Shown one piece after another: positions 9,312 through 18,902 of a stretch of 64,000 bases of DNA. The notes beneath the pieces are model-generated. The model was not told the DNA's origin. It ran no database searches and saw only the letters and a list, made by a program, of their open reading frames with translations. Position 1 is the stretch's first letter; every line of letters begins with the position of its first letter. This stretch comes from Nannocystis sp. RBIL2. Its GTDB lineage: Bacteria > Myxococcota_A > Polyangia > Nannocystales > Nannocystaceae. The position numbers and the translations under genes are program-made. Location of the stretch: NCBI RefSeq assembly GCF_026626745.1, contig NZ_JAPNJW010000002.1:5728151-5792150 (forward strand). The letters run 5' to 3'.

Positions 9312-9419
9312 CCGCCGTCGCCCTCCGCGACGACCCCCTTTTAAAAACAGAAACCCTCACTGTCACTTCGGACTCCGGCGCCCGCCCCTGCGCGGCGGCG
9401 CCAGATCGAGCACTGCCGC

Positions 9420-10976
9420 ATGATCGCCATCGCCTCTCTGTTCGTGGTCGCCCTCGCCGCCCCGCCGTCCGACGCCGTGCCCGACCCGCGCCGGGCCGCC
9501 AGCCCCGACTCGGCCGCCTCTCATACGCTCGCAGTCGACACAGACGAGCTCGAGCGGATCTTGCGCGAGAGCCCGCTCGGCAAGGGCCTCGTGCCGGTGG
9601 CCGGCGGCCTGACCGACGACGCAGTCGCCGAGCGAGCCGTGGCCGCCTCGCCGTCCCTGCAGATCAAGCAGGAGGCGATCGAGCGCGCGGCAGCCCGCGT
9701 CGACCAGGCGATCGTCAGCTTCCTGCCGACGCTCGGCGTCAAGGCCAGCTACTCGCGGCTGTCGAAGGCCGCGATCAACTTCGGCGGCGGCGCCAGCGTG
9801 GCCGCCGTCAACGGCCCCTCCGAGGGCGTCGCGCCGATCACCGTCGGCGACTGCCCCGGCGGCCAGGGCCAGTGCGCGCTCGACCCCCAGGGCGTGCCGC
9901 TCGTCATCACCCCGCCGTTCAAGATCCAGATCCCCCTCAACTCCTACTCGCTGTCGGCCAACCTCTCGGTCCCGATCTCCGACTACATCCTCTCCCTCGC
10001 GCCCGCCCGCAAGGGCACCCTCGCCGCGCGCGAGTCCGCGGTGTTCGCCCGCGACGCCGAGCGCGTCAAGGTCCAGACCGACGCCCGCCTGGCTTATTAC
10101 AACTGGCTGCGCGGCGTCGCCTCTCTGGTCGTGATCGAGGACTCGCTGCAGCGGACCCAGTCGCGCCTCGTCGACGCCGAGAACCTGTTCAACGCCGGCT
10201 CCGCGACCCGCTCCGACGTGCTCCGCGTCGACGCCCTGGTGTCGTCGCAGCAGAGCGCGATCGCCGACGCCCGCGCCTTCCGCAAGGTCGCCGAGCGCAA
10301 TCTCGCGGTCATGATGAACGAGCCGACCCGCGCCTACGACGTCGGCGAGGACATCCTCGCCCCGCCGCCCGACCTCGGCGAGCTGCCGACGGTCGACGAC
10401 CTGATCACCGAGGCCCAGGCCCAGCGCCTCGAGGTCCGCTCGCTCGAGCGCGCCGTCGACGGCACGCACCAGAACATCCGCGCCACCCGGGCCGGCTACT
10501 ACCCGCGCCTCGACGCCTTCGCCGACGCCCTGTACGCCAACCCCAACCAGCGGTTCTTCCCGCTGTCGCCGGTGTGGCGAGCGTCGTGGTCGGTCGGCGT
10601 GCAGCTCAGCTACACGATCAACCAGAGCCTGCGCACCAAGGCCCAGGTCCGCGAGCTCAAGACCAACAAGCGCGAGCTCGTGCTGCAGGCCGAGCTGATG
10701 CGGCGCGCGATCGCCATGGAGGTCGCCCAGGCCTACCACGACCGCGAGCGCGCCCTCGCGGCCATCGAGCTCAGCACCCGCGGCCTCGCCTCGTCCGTCG
10801 AGGCCTACCGCGTGGCCAGCGAGAACTACAAGCTCGGCGCGGCGACGACCAACGAGATCATCGCCGCCGAGGGCGAGCAGGTCCAGGCAGCCCTGCGCGC
10901 CGTCAACTCGCGCATCGACCTCCACGTCGCCACGACCCGCCTGCTGTACGCCACCGGCCGCCTGAACCCCAAGTGA
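9420..10976 (+). CDS. TolC-family outer membrane efflux channel
   Basis: 518 residues. An N-terminal signal peptide (IAIASLFVVALAAPPSDA) is followed by two long helical repeats of the outer membrane efflux protein family: a first with IERAAARVDQAIVSFLPTLGVKASYSRLSK, and a later one with VDGTHQNIRATRAGYYPRLDAFA. The C-terminal helices contain ASENYKLGAATTNEIIAAEG, typical of the last coiled coil. It lies directly downstream of adaptor and pump in the same direction, so it is the natural third partner. A hairpin in the gap suggests partly separate expression. Confidence 0.9.
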   Translation: MIAIASLFVVALAAPPSDAVPDPRRAASPDSAASHTLAVDTDELERILRESPLGKGLVPVAGGLTDDAVAERAVAASPSLQIKQEAIERAAARVDQAIVSFLPTLGVKASYSRLSKAAINFGGGASVAAVNGPSEGVAPITVGDCPGGQGQCALDPQGVPLVITPPFKIQIPLNSYSLSANLSVPISDYILSLAPARKGTLAARESAVFARDAERVKVQTDARLAYYNWLRGVASLVVIEDSLQRTQSRLVDAENLFNAGSATRSDVLRVDALVSSQQSAIADARAFRKVAERNLAVMMNEPTRAYDVGEDILAPPPDLGELPTVDDLITEAQAQRLEVRSLERAVDGTHQNIRATRAGYYPRLDAFADALYANPNQRFFPLSPVWRASWSVGVQLSYTINQSLRTKAQVRELKTNKRELVLQAELMRRAIAMEVAQAYHDRERALAAIELSTRGLASSVEAYRVASENYKLGAATTNEIIAAEGEQVQAALRAVNSRIDLHVATTRLLYATGRLNPK

Positions 10977-11035
10977 GCCCGGGCGACAGCGCCCGCGGCG
11001 AGCCGGCCGGTCGTGCTAAGAATCAGTGCGAGCCG

Positions 11036-12211
11036 ATGACGACCCGCACCGACGACGACCCGATCGAGACCGAGGCGACCGAGGCGACCGAAGTCGAGGA
11101 CGACGAGGACGACGACGTCGAACCCGAGCCCCCGCCCGAGCCGACCTTCGGCCGCGAGGAGTTCCTCGAGTGGCGCTCGCCGCGTCCCGGCACCGCCAAC
11201 CCGGAGCGAATGACCAATCCGGTGTGGGTGTGGATCGTGCGAGCCGGCGTCAACGCCTGGGCCGCCAACCAGCGCTTCGACGGCCCCTCGGCCCTCGGCG
11301 CCGGCCCCGGCTGGTGCTTCGAACGCTTCGGTTGCAGCAGCACCGAGCTGCCCGACGGTCGGCTCATCCAGATCGCCGGCGAGCACGAGGATTACTACGA
11401 CCCCGACTTCTACATCTACAACGACGTGATCGTGCGCCACCCTGACGGCCGCGTCGACATCTACGGCTACCCGCGCGACGTCTTCCCACCGACCGACTCT
11501 CACTCGGCGACGCTGGTGGGCGACCGCATCATCCTCATCGGCAGCATCGGTTACACCGGCGAGCGCAAGTACGGCCACACGCCGGTGCTCGCGCTCGACC
11601 TCGAGACCTTCGCTATCTCCACGATCCCCACCAGCGGCACCCCGCCCGGGTGGATTTTCAAACACACCGCGACGCTGTCGGACGACGGCCGGGCGATCGT
11701 GGTGCAGCGCGGCGAGCTCGACCGCGGCGAACGTCAGTCGATCGTCGAGAACATCGACGACTGGCGCCTCGATCTCGACACCTGGGAGTGGCAGCGGCTC
11801 ACCGACCGCCGCTGGCCGCGCCGCGAATTCCGCCGCAGCGACGGCGAGCGCAACCGCCTGTGGGAGCTCGGCCAGGCCTGCTGGTATCGCCAGGTCGGCT
11901 GGGCCAAGGAGCTGGCGGAGGAGCTCGAAAAGTTGACGAAGGCGTACGGCAGCCCGCCCGACCTCGACCTCGCCGACCGGCTGTTCCGGCCGTCGGTCGC
12001 CCACGAAGTCATGGCCGACGAGGACGACTCGTTCAACACCACCCGCATCCGCGTCGACGGCGTGGTCGTCCGCTTCGTCCGCGACGGCTTCGAGCTGCAG
12101 ATGACCGTCGAGGGCGAGCTGCCCGAATCGACGGTCGACGCGATCGCCGACGAGTTGCGCGAGAAGCTGTCGACGCTCGAGCAGACGTCGTACACCCTGA
12201 ACACGCTGTGA
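11036..12211 (+). CDS. Kelch-like repeat protein
   Basis: 391 residues. The N-terminus is strongly acidic and Thr/Glu-rich (residues 1-35), with no signal peptide, so it is probably cytoplasmic. The middle has Kelch-type elements: RFGCSSTELPDGRLIQIAG, then SHSATLVGDRIILIGSIGY and VLALDLETFAI, and DWRLDLDTWEWQRL. This suggests a partial beta-propeller. The C-terminal 150 residues are a separate alpha/beta region ending RIRVDGVVVRFVRDGFELQMTVEG. ATG 11036 was chosen because the frame upstream is read over by the TolC gene. The role is unknown; the neighbours give no clue. Confidence 0.65.
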   Translation: MTTRTDDDPIETEATEATEVEDDEDDDVEPEPPPEPTFGREEFLEWRSPRPGTANPERMTNPVWVWIVRAGVNAWAANQRFDGPSALGAGPGWCFERFGCSSTELPDGRLIQIAGEHEDYYDPDFYIYNDVIVRHPDGRVDIYGYPRDVFPPTDSHSATLVGDRIILIGSIGYTGERKYGHTPVLALDLETFAISTIPTSGTPPGWIFKHTATLSDDGRAIVVQRGELDRGERQSIVENIDDWRLDLDTWEWQRLTDRRWPRREFRRSDGERNRLWELGQACWYRQVGWAKELAEELEKLTKAYGSPPDLDLADRLFRPSVAHEVMADEDDSFNTTRIRVDGVVVRFVRDGFELQMTVEGELPESTVDAIADELREKLSTLEQTSYTLNTL

Positions 12212-12397
12212 GGTCGGCGCCCGCGGGGTGTCGACAATCGTCCGACATCCCAGCCAGGACCCGCTGAAACGCGTCTCGCAGTTCGTCCGTGACGGCGTTC
12301 GCACGGCCCGAAAATTTTTGCGTCCGCATGACCGGATGCGCCGCGGGCGAGCACTACCTCTCGAGGTCGCGTTCGTCTCGCCGGCCATGCATCCGTC

Positions 12398-12946
12398 ATG
12401 ACCACGCCTCGGAGCTCCCCCACCACCAACGCCGGCGCCTGGCAGGCGCTGCGCGACTACCTGATCGACGCCTACAACAATCAGGAGATGCGCACGCTGG
12501 TCGAGCTGACCCTGCTCGCGGAGGCGGGGACGAAGCTCCCGGACGAGCGGGTGCCGGCGCAGGAGTACGCGGCGAACCTCTGCACGCTGATCCAGCGCCA
12601 CTCCGGCTGTCCGGTGCCGGAGTTCTGGAAGCAGCTGACGAACGATCGGCCGTGGCGCCAGCCGGAGATCGACAAGCTCCAGTCGATCTTCGACGCGGCG
12701 ATGGCCGCGTCGGGCCGGCCGCCGCCCGCTCCGCCCAGGCCGGTGCGTCGCGGGCACTTCACAGTCCCGCCGCTCCTCACCGCCGCGCTGATCACCGCCA
12801 TCGGCGTCGCCGGCTCCTACTGCGCGCTGACCGGCATCAAGCCCAAGATCGAGTGCAACGACGGCACGCTCTCGCCGACCTGCACGGAGTCCGGCTCCGG
12901 CTGCTGCTCGCGCCACGGCGGGATCAAGCGCGTCGAGCCGAAGTGA
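12398..12946 (+). CDS. Membrane protein with N-terminal EAD1-like adaptor domain and Cys-rich C-terminal tail
   Basis: 182 residues in three parts. Residues 14-95 resemble effector-associated domain 1 of bacterial conflict systems: a helical fold with LRDYLIDAYNNQEMRTLVEL, AANLCTLIQRHSGCPVPEFW and the closing NDRPWRQPEIDKL. After a Pro-rich linker there is one membrane helix (about 122-142, LLTAALITAIGVAGSYCAL). The last 35 residues, CNDGTLSP...GSGCCSRHGGI, resemble the DUF3761 signature (a DGTxS motif then CSxHGG). EAD domains usually recruit partner effectors by homotypic contact; fused to a membrane helix and this tail the role is unknown. No other EAD-bearing gene is visible in the window. 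The EAD1 call rests on pattern only. Confidence 0.6.
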   Translation: MTTPRSSPTTNAGAWQALRDYLIDAYNNQEMRTLVELTLLAEAGTKLPDERVPAQEYAANLCTLIQRHSGCPVPEFWKQLTNDRPWRQPEIDKLQSIFDAAMAASGRPPPAPPRPVRRGHFTVPPLLTAALITAIGVAGSYCALTGIKPKIECNDGTLSPTCTESGSGCCSRHGGIKRVEPK

Positions 12947-13028
12947 CCGCGCCCCGCTCGCGCCAGCCCGCCGCGACGCGTTCGCGGCCCCGTCCATCGC
13001 CTTGCCCGCCCCAGGACTCGACGTCTCC

Positions 13029-13598
13029 ATGCACGATCACGACCACGCGACCACCCTCTCGCTCGGGGGTCCCAACGGCATCCGCGTCCACCAGGCCGCG
13101 CCGGCCCGGCGAGAGCCCGTCCAGCCGGCGCGCCTCGCCGACCCGCGCACGCGCGGCCTGGTCCAGCGCGGCCTGGCGACGCACGGCCGGCTCGTCGTGA
13201 TCGCGGTGGCAGTGCTCGGCAGCGTCGTCCTGCTGTCGTGGATCGCCCTCGTCAGCAGCCTGTCGCTGCCGGGTCTGTTGTACCTGCCAGGAGTGGCGAT
13301 CGCCGCCGCCCTGTGGGTCGCCGCCGGCGTGCTCCACGTGCTCTCGCGCGGCAGCCAGCGCTCGCTCGACACTGCGCGCGAGCAGCAGATCCTCGCCCTC
13401 GCCGCGCGTGTGCGCGGCCCGCTGACGGTCGCCGACGTCGCCCACGCGCTGCGCCTCTCGCTGGCCGAGGCCGAGGCCGCGCTCACCGAGATGAGCCGCA
13501 GCGGCCACGTCCACGCCGACGTCGACCTCGACACCGGCCTCCTCCAGTTCTCTCTCGCCGTCCGCCCCGCATCCCTCGCTCAGGACCACCGCCCATGA
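13029..13598 (+). CDS. Two-helix membrane protein with C-terminal winged-helix-like domain
   Basis: 189 residues from ATG 13029; a TTG at 13002 would add nine. After a polar N-terminus two membrane helices follow (about 60-82 and 88-108: LVVIAVAVLGSVVLLSWIAL, LLYLPGVAIAAALWVAAGVL). The C-terminal 75 residues look like a winged helix: REQQILALAARVRGPLTVADVAHAL, LSLAEAEAALTEMSRSGHVH and DVDLDTGLLQFSL. Its stop overlaps the next start (ATGA), so it is cotranscribed with the TM2 gene. The domain may be a protein-contact module; DNA binding is not shown. Confidence 0.65.
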   Translation: MHDHDHATTLSLGGPNGIRVHQAAPARREPVQPARLADPRTRGLVQRGLATHGRLVVIAVAVLGSVVLLSWIALVSSLSLPGLLYLPGVAIAAALWVAAGVLHVLSRGSQRSLDTAREQQILALAARVRGPLTVADVAHALRLSLAEAEAALTEMSRSGHVHADVDLDTGLLQFSLAVRPASLAQDHRP

Positions 13599-14095
13599 AT
13601 CAACCATCGCTCCTCCCGCCCCCGCGTTCGCACGCGCCGCTCGCCACCCCGCCGATGTTCGACCCCACCACCGGGGGCGCGGTCCAGCCGGGCATCGGCC
13701 AGCAGCCGCAGTTCTATCCTCCGCCCGGTCACCCGCAGGTCGTCGCCGGCGGGCCGATGCCGATGCAAGGCGCGATGTACCCCGGCCAGGCCTATCCGCA
13801 GCCGATCAACATCGTCGTCCAGAACACCAACACGATGACCCAGCAGGGCCCGACCGCCGGCGCGCTGGTGCGGGTCGCCGATCGCAACAAGTGGGTCGCC
13901 GCGCTCCTCGCCTTCTTCCTCGGCGGCCTCGGCGTGCACAAGTTCTACCTCGGCCAGACCGGCATGGGCATCGCGTATCTGCTGTTCTGTTGGACCTTCA
14001 TCCCGCTGGTCCTCAGCATGATCGAGACGCTGATGCTGGTGCTGTCCAGCGAGCGCGAGTTCGACGTGCGCTTCAACTCTCGGCTGGCGCGCTAG
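13595..14095 (+). CDS. TM2 domain membrane protein
   Basis: 166 residues. The first 95 are a Pro/Gln/Gly-rich, probably disordered cytoplasmic segment. Residues 104-155 match the TM2 domain: NKWVAALLAFFLGGLGVHKF, then YLGQTGMGIAYLLFCWT and IPLVLSMIETLMLVL. TM2 domains are two short helices joined by a turn; their bacterial role is unknown. The start codon overlaps the stop of the preceding winged-helix membrane protein (ATGA), which suggests the two work together. Confidence 0.8.
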   Translation: MNQPSLLPPPRSHAPLATPPMFDPTTGGAVQPGIGQQPQFYPPPGHPQVVAGGPMPMQGAMYPGQAYPQPINIVVQNTNTMTQQGPTAGALVRVADRNKWVAALLAFFLGGLGVHKFYLGQTGMGIAYLLFCWTFIPLVLSMIETLMLVLSSEREFDVRFNSRLAR

Positions 14096-14180
14096 TCGTC
14101 GCCGTCCTGCGGGGTGTGGCGGCGACACCGTAGAACGCCCGAGCACGACAGCGGCCGAATCACTTGTTACTGTCGCATTC

Positions 14181-16322
14181 GTGGCCGACCCCGTCCGCGT
14201 CTCTCGAGCAGTCCTGTTCGTCGCGCTCGTCTGCGCCTGCACGCAGCCGCGAGAGCGCCCGGCCACCGCCGAGGTCGCGCCGGCCGTCGCGGCTCCGCCG
14301 GCGGAGCCATCGCCGCCGGAAGATCCCGCCGCTGCCGATCGCGTGCGCGACCTGGCGTTCGCCTTCGACCCCGAGGCGTGCGTCGCCGAGGGCGAGGCGC
14401 TGCTGCGCGGGCGCCCCGACGACGGCCGGCTGCGCGCGTGGACCCTCGCCTGCGTGGCCGACAGCGGCCGGCGACTCGAGGCCGAGGCTCTCGCCGAGCA
14501 GCTGCGGACCGAGCGGCCCGACGATCCCTGGGCGGAGTTCGCCCGCGTCGCCATCGGGCTCGTCGATCCCGAGACCCCGGACCGCGCCGCGCTGCTCGCC
14601 ACCGAGGCCCTCACGCCCCGGCTGGACGATCACCCCGACATCCTCCGCCTGCGCGCGCGCGGCCTCCTCGGCTTCGAGCGCACCGACGACGCGATGGCGC
14701 TGGCGGACGCGCACCCCGAGGTGCTGCAGCCGGCGCGCGCGCGCGGGCTGCTGCAGCGCGCGCGCGACCAGCTCCCCGCGGCCCTCGCCGAGGCCGAGAA
14801 GATCCAGGGCGTCGCCGCGATCGAGGTGGCCCTCGCCACCGCGCAGGCGCTCGCGCAGGCCGAGCGCCCCGCCGACGCGCTGACGTGGATCGCCAAGGCC
14901 GTCGAGGCCTCGCCGGGCTCGGTGCGGCTGCGCCAACAGCGGTGGAAGCTGCTGCGCGCCGCGCCCGAGCGCAGCGACGACGAGCGGCGCGAGGCGATCG
15001 TGCAGGACATCGACGCCTTGCTCGCGCTGCGCGGGCAGCAGCCGTCGGCCCTGCTGGCCGCCGCCGACGCGCTCCGCGAGCACGGCCAGCTCGAGCGCGC
15101 CGACGACCTCGAGCGCCGGATCGCCGCCGAGTTCGAGGCCAGCCCCGCGCACGAGCTGCTGCTGTACCGCCGGATCGCCGCCGGGCTCGGCCCCGACGGC
15201 AAACCGAAGCCCGAGCAGCGGCCCGCGATCGACGCCTTCCTCGCGCGCCCGCGGCTGCACGATCCGTCGCTGCGCGAGGAGGTCGCCCTGCTGCGCTTCG
15301 AACTCCTGCGCGCCGACCCGGCCGCCTCGGCCGACGATCTGCTCGCGGCCGTCGAGTTCATGCGCCTCGCCGGCCGCATCGACCTCAACAGCCCGCACTC
15401 GCACGGGCCGATCGCGCTGGCCGAACGCGGCGTCCACCTTGCGCGCGCCGAGGCGCTGGTGCGCGAGGGGCCCGCCGCGTTCGACCGGCTCGTCGCCGAG
15501 CTCGCGGCCGCCGGTATGCCCGACGAGATGCGCGACATCATCCGGCGCGACATGTTCGGCGTGAACTACGACGCGCTCGGCGTGGTGCTCCTGGCCACCG
15601 GTCGATCCGCCGAGGCCGAGGCGGCGCTCCTGCAATCGCAGGAGGTGAGCCCCGGCTACCCGGAGAGCCTCGCGCGCCTGGCCGCCCTCGCGCGCGGGCG
15701 CGGCGACATGGACGCCGCCGAGGGCTACCTCGCCGCCGGCTTCGAGCTGGAGCTCTTCCAGCGCGCCAATCCGTGCAAGCTGATGCTCGCGCAGATCTAC
15801 CGCGAGGAGCACGGCGACCTCCGAGGCTACGAAAAGTACCTCGACAAGATCCGCGCGCGCGCCAAAGAGCTCCGGCGCGCCAAGGTGATCGCCGCCAGGG
15901 CCGCCTCACCCGCGCCTGCGCCGGCCTTCGCGCTCGAGCGCCTCGACGGCGCCATGATCACGAACGATGCGCTGCGCGGCAAGATCGCGGTGATCAAGTT
16001 CTGGTTCACCACCTGCAAGCCGTGCATCGACGAGCTGCCCGCTTTCGAAAAGCTGATCGAGGACTACGCCCGCGACCGCGACGTCGAGATCTTGACGATC
16101 CACTACGGCGGCGAGAAGACCGAGGTCGCCCGGTGGATGCGCGAGCACAAGCACCGCTTCCCGGTGCTTCTCGACGGCGGCTTCTGCCAGAAGGCCGGGG
16201 TCGAGGTGTTCCCGACCTTCTGGGTGCTCGACCGCGAGGGCCGGCTCGCCTACACGCTGCCCGGCGCGTCCGAGAACCTGCGCGAGGAGTTCGGCTGGCG
16301 CATCGAGTCGCTGCGCGGCTGA
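14181..16322 (+). CDS. Lipoprotein with helical repeats and C-terminal thioredoxin (TlpA-like) domain
   Basis: 713 residues from a GTG start. The N-terminus is a lipoprotein signal (SRAVLFVALVCAC). Residues 40-570 are Ala-rich helical repeats of TPR type (ALADAHPEVLQPARARGLL; GRSAEAEAALLQSQEVSPGY). Residues 580-713 form a thioredoxin fold: IAVIKFWFTTCKPCIDELPA with a CKPC redox pair, DVEILTIHYGGEKTE, and VEVFPTFWVLDREGRLAYTL containing the cis-Pro. This matches TlpA/ResA-type periplasmic reductases, here joined to a long repeat scaffold. It may reduce disulfides in partner proteins held by the repeats. No cytochrome maturation genes are near. Confidence 0.78.
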   Translation: MADPVRVSRAVLFVALVCACTQPRERPATAEVAPAVAAPPAEPSPPEDPAAADRVRDLAFAFDPEACVAEGEALLRGRPDDGRLRAWTLACVADSGRRLEAEALAEQLRTERPDDPWAEFARVAIGLVDPETPDRAALLATEALTPRLDDHPDILRLRARGLLGFERTDDAMALADAHPEVLQPARARGLLQRARDQLPAALAEAEKIQGVAAIEVALATAQALAQAERPADALTWIAKAVEASPGSVRLRQQRWKLLRAAPERSDDERREAIVQDIDALLALRGQQPSALLAAADALREHGQLERADDLERRIAAEFEASPAHELLLYRRIAAGLGPDGKPKPEQRPAIDAFLARPRLHDPSLREEVALLRFELLRADPAASADDLLAAVEFMRLAGRIDLNSPHSHGPIALAERGVHLARAEALVREGPAAFDRLVAELAAAGMPDEMRDIIRRDMFGVNYDALGVVLLATGRSAEAEAALLQSQEVSPGYPESLARLAALARGRGDMDAAEGYLAAGFELELFQRANPCKLMLAQIYREEHGDLRGYEKYLDKIRARAKELRRAKVIAARAASPAPAPAFALERLDGAMITNDALRGKIAVIKFWFTTCKPCIDELPAFEKLIEDYARDRDVEILTIHYGGEKTEVARWMREHKHRFPVLLDGGFCQKAGVEVFPTFWVLDREGRLAYTLPGASENLREEFGWRIESLRG

Positions 16323-16675
16323 AGGTCGCCTCAATCGTGGCACTTGCAGCGCTGCGCATTCGCGGGCCGAATGTCGACATTCTCGATTCGCAGCGCGCGT
16401 AGCTCGCGTCCCTCGCGGCCCCACGCCTCGCTCGTGACGCGCCCGTAACCTCGCGCCGCCCCCGCCGCTGCGGAGAGCGCGGTCCTCGTCATCGGGGCGG
16501 CAGGCGCCCGCGAATGTGCACTGCGACGGGTGTCCGGGCGTACACGCGCGCCGCGGCCGACGAACTGTGCGTCGCTGCGCAGCATCGCCCAGCGCGCGCG
16601 GATTCGTGCGCGGGGATCTTCTTAGTCCATAGGCGCATGCGCGCAGTCGGATGCGGCCGCGCTGGAGGCCGCGTG

Positions 16676-16705
16676 TTGACGGGCTCTCGTCGCTGCACCT
16701 ATCGT
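16676..16705 (+). promoter_or_regulatory. Candidate sigma-70-like promoter for vgrG
   Basis: TTGACG (16676-16681), 18-base spacer, TATCGT (16700-16705), 28 bases before the vgrG start. The 410-base gap 16323-16732 otherwise shows no gene and no clear hairpin. Weakly supported because GC-rich organisms often differ from this consensus. Confidence 0.35.
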
Positions 16706-16732
16706 GCGAAACAAGGGCCCGGGCCCCTACGG

Positions 16733-18874
16733 ATGGCTGTCGACGTGTCCAATCCTTCTTCGGTGCTGCAGTCGAGCGACGCGATCTTCACCCTCGACGT
16801 CGGCGGCGCCTCGCTGCGGGTGGTTCGCTTCACCGGGCACGAGGCCATCTCGAGCCCGTTCGAGTTCTCGATCGAGGTCGCGGCCGTCGACCTCGACACC
16901 GAGGCGATGCTCGGGCAGTCGGCGCTGCTGACGATCGAGGGCGCCGAGCTCCCGCGCCACGTCCACGGCATCGTCTACGACGCCGAGTACATCGGCCACA
17001 CCCGCGAGTTCGACCTCTACGCGCTGAAGCTCGGCCCCTCGGCGCACCTCCTGCTGCACCGCAGCGACTGCCGGATCTTCCAGGACAAGACCACCCAGCA
17101 GATCGTCAGCGAGGTGCTGACGAAGGCCGGCGTGGCGAAGGACCGGTTCCGCTTCGCGCTGTCGGCCAAGTACGAGCCGCGCAACTACTGCGTGCAATAC
17201 CGCGAGACCGACCTCGCGTTCGTCAGCCGCCTGCTCGAAGAGGACGGCATCTGCTACTGGTTCGAGCACGACGAGAGCCGCCACGTCTGGGTGATGGCCG
17301 ACAGCAGCCAGGCCCACCCGGCGATCGGCGGCACTTCGACGGTGTGGTTCAACCCGCCCGACGGCGCGATCCAGGATCGCGAGCACATCACCGAGTTCCG
17401 GTTCGGCGGGCGGATCCGGACCGGCACAGTCTCGCTGCGCGACAAGAACCTCCACAAGCCCGACCAGGCCATGGAGGTCAAGGAGACCGGCAAGGCCAAG
17501 CCCGAGCTCGAGGCCTACGACTTCCCCGGCGAGTACCAGGACCCCGGCCGCGCCGGCCCCAACGAGGGCCAGGTGCTGGCGAAGATCCGCCTCGAGGAGC
17601 TGCAGGCGACCCGCCGCAAGGGCACCGGCGACAGCGACTGCCCGCGGCTGACCCCCGGGCACACGATGACTCTCGCCAGTCACCCGCAGCAGGAGCTCAA
17701 CACGCAGTACCGGATCACCGAGGTCCACCACCGCGGCGAGCAGCAGCAGGTGCTCGACCACGACGGCCAGAAGGCGAGCTCGTACGACAACAACTTCTCC
17801 GTCACCGAGCTCAAGGTCCCGTTCCGGCCGGCCCGCGTGACGCAGCGGCCGGTGATGCGCGGCCTGCAGTCGGCGGTCGTCACCGGCCCCGAGGGCGAGG
17901 AGGTCCACGTCGACAAGTACGGCCGCGTGCGGGTCCAGTTCCACTGGGACCGCGAGGGCAAGTTCGACGACACCAGCACCTGCTGGGTGCGCGTCAGCCA
18001 GCTGTGGGCCGGCAACGGCTGGGGCGCGATGTTCATCCCGCGCATCGGCCACGAGGTCCTGGTCGACTTCCTCGAGGGCGACCCGGACCGGCCGATCATC
18101 ACCGGCCGCATCTACCACGGGCAGAACGAGGTGCCGTACCCGCTGCCCGAGCAGAAGACCAAGAGCACCATCAAGTCCGACAGCTCGCTCGGCGGCGGCG
18201 GGTACAACGAGTTCCGCTTCGAGGACAAGAAGAAAGAGGAGCAGATCTTCCTCCACGCCGAGCGCAACATCGACGTGCGCGTCAACAACGACGCCTTCTC
18301 CACGGTGTGGAACAACTCGCACGTGACCGTCGGCCACGAAGAGGGCGGCAAGGCCGGCGACAGCTTCGTCCAGCTGTTCCACGACCATCACCTGACGATC
18401 CACCGCCACACCAAGGCCCACCTCGGCGGCGACGTCGAGCTGCTGGTCGGCGGCATCGACGGCGTCGGCCGCGTCGACATGCACCTGCTCGGCGACAAGC
18501 TCGAGCTCATCGACGGCGACCGCAACGAGCACACCCGCAAGAACACGCTCGAGAAGGTCGACGGCCACGTCTCGCGGATCGTCGACGGCAACGAGCAGAC
18601 GACCATCGGCGGTCGTCTGGCGATCGAGGCCGCCGACGAGATCCACCTGCGCTCCTCCAAGATCGTCCTCGACGCCGGCAGCGCGCTGACGATCCAGGGC
18701 CCGGGCGGGTTCATCACCATCAATTCCGGCGGCATCTACATCAAGGGCAACATGGTCTACATCAACAGCGCCGGCGCCCCGGTGCGTGGGACCGACGCCG
18801 CGCCGAACACCGCGCGCGACGCCAACGACGCCGCGCCGACCGCCGCGACGCCGTCCGAGCGCGGCTCGAAGTGA
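16733..18874 (+). CDS. vgrG: Type VI secretion tip protein VgrG
   Basis: 713 residues. The N-terminal gp27-like part has RVVRFTGHEAISSPFEFSIE, HVHGIVYDAEYIG and CVQYRETDLAFVSRLLEEDG. The gp5-like OB fold follows (HVDKYGRVRVQFHWDREGK, CWVRVSQLWAGNGWGAMFIP, RIGHEVLVDFLEGDPDRPII), then the repetitive beta-helix needle ending SALTIQGPGGFITINSGGIY. No toxin extension is fused at the C-terminus; the last 35 residues are an Ala/Asp-rich tail. The M23 peptidase gene starts 28 bases downstream and is probably its cargo. The T6SS sheath, baseplate and membrane genes are not in the window, so this is a satellite VgrG locus. Confidence 0.95.
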   Translation: MAVDVSNPSSVLQSSDAIFTLDVGGASLRVVRFTGHEAISSPFEFSIEVAAVDLDTEAMLGQSALLTIEGAELPRHVHGIVYDAEYIGHTREFDLYALKLGPSAHLLLHRSDCRIFQDKTTQQIVSEVLTKAGVAKDRFRFALSAKYEPRNYCVQYRETDLAFVSRLLEEDGICYWFEHDESRHVWVMADSSQAHPAIGGTSTVWFNPPDGAIQDREHITEFRFGGRIRTGTVSLRDKNLHKPDQAMEVKETGKAKPELEAYDFPGEYQDPGRAGPNEGQVLAKIRLEELQATRRKGTGDSDCPRLTPGHTMTLASHPQQELNTQYRITEVHHRGEQQQVLDHDGQKASSYDNNFSVTELKVPFRPARVTQRPVMRGLQSAVVTGPEGEEVHVDKYGRVRVQFHWDREGKFDDTSTCWVRVSQLWAGNGWGAMFIPRIGHEVLVDFLEGDPDRPIITGRIYHGQNEVPYPLPEQKTKSTIKSDSSLGGGGYNEFRFEDKKKEEQIFLHAERNIDVRVNNDAFSTVWNNSHVTVGHEEGGKAGDSFVQLFHDHHLTIHRHTKAHLGGDVELLVGGIDGVGRVDMHLLGDKLELIDGDRNEHTRKNTLEKVDGHVSRIVDGNEQTTIGGRLAIEAADEIHLRSSKIVLDAGSALTIQGPGGFITINSGGIYIKGNMVYINSAGAPVRGTDAAPNTARDANDAAPTAATPSERGSK

Positions 18875-18902
18875 TCCGGGCCCGACCGCCGCGAGGAGGA
18901 CG

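Noticed and set aside
9296..12211. A 971-codon plus-strand frame covering the TolC gene and the Kelch-like gene
   Set aside because: The first two thirds are a shadow of the TolC frame; only 11036-12211 is protein-like.
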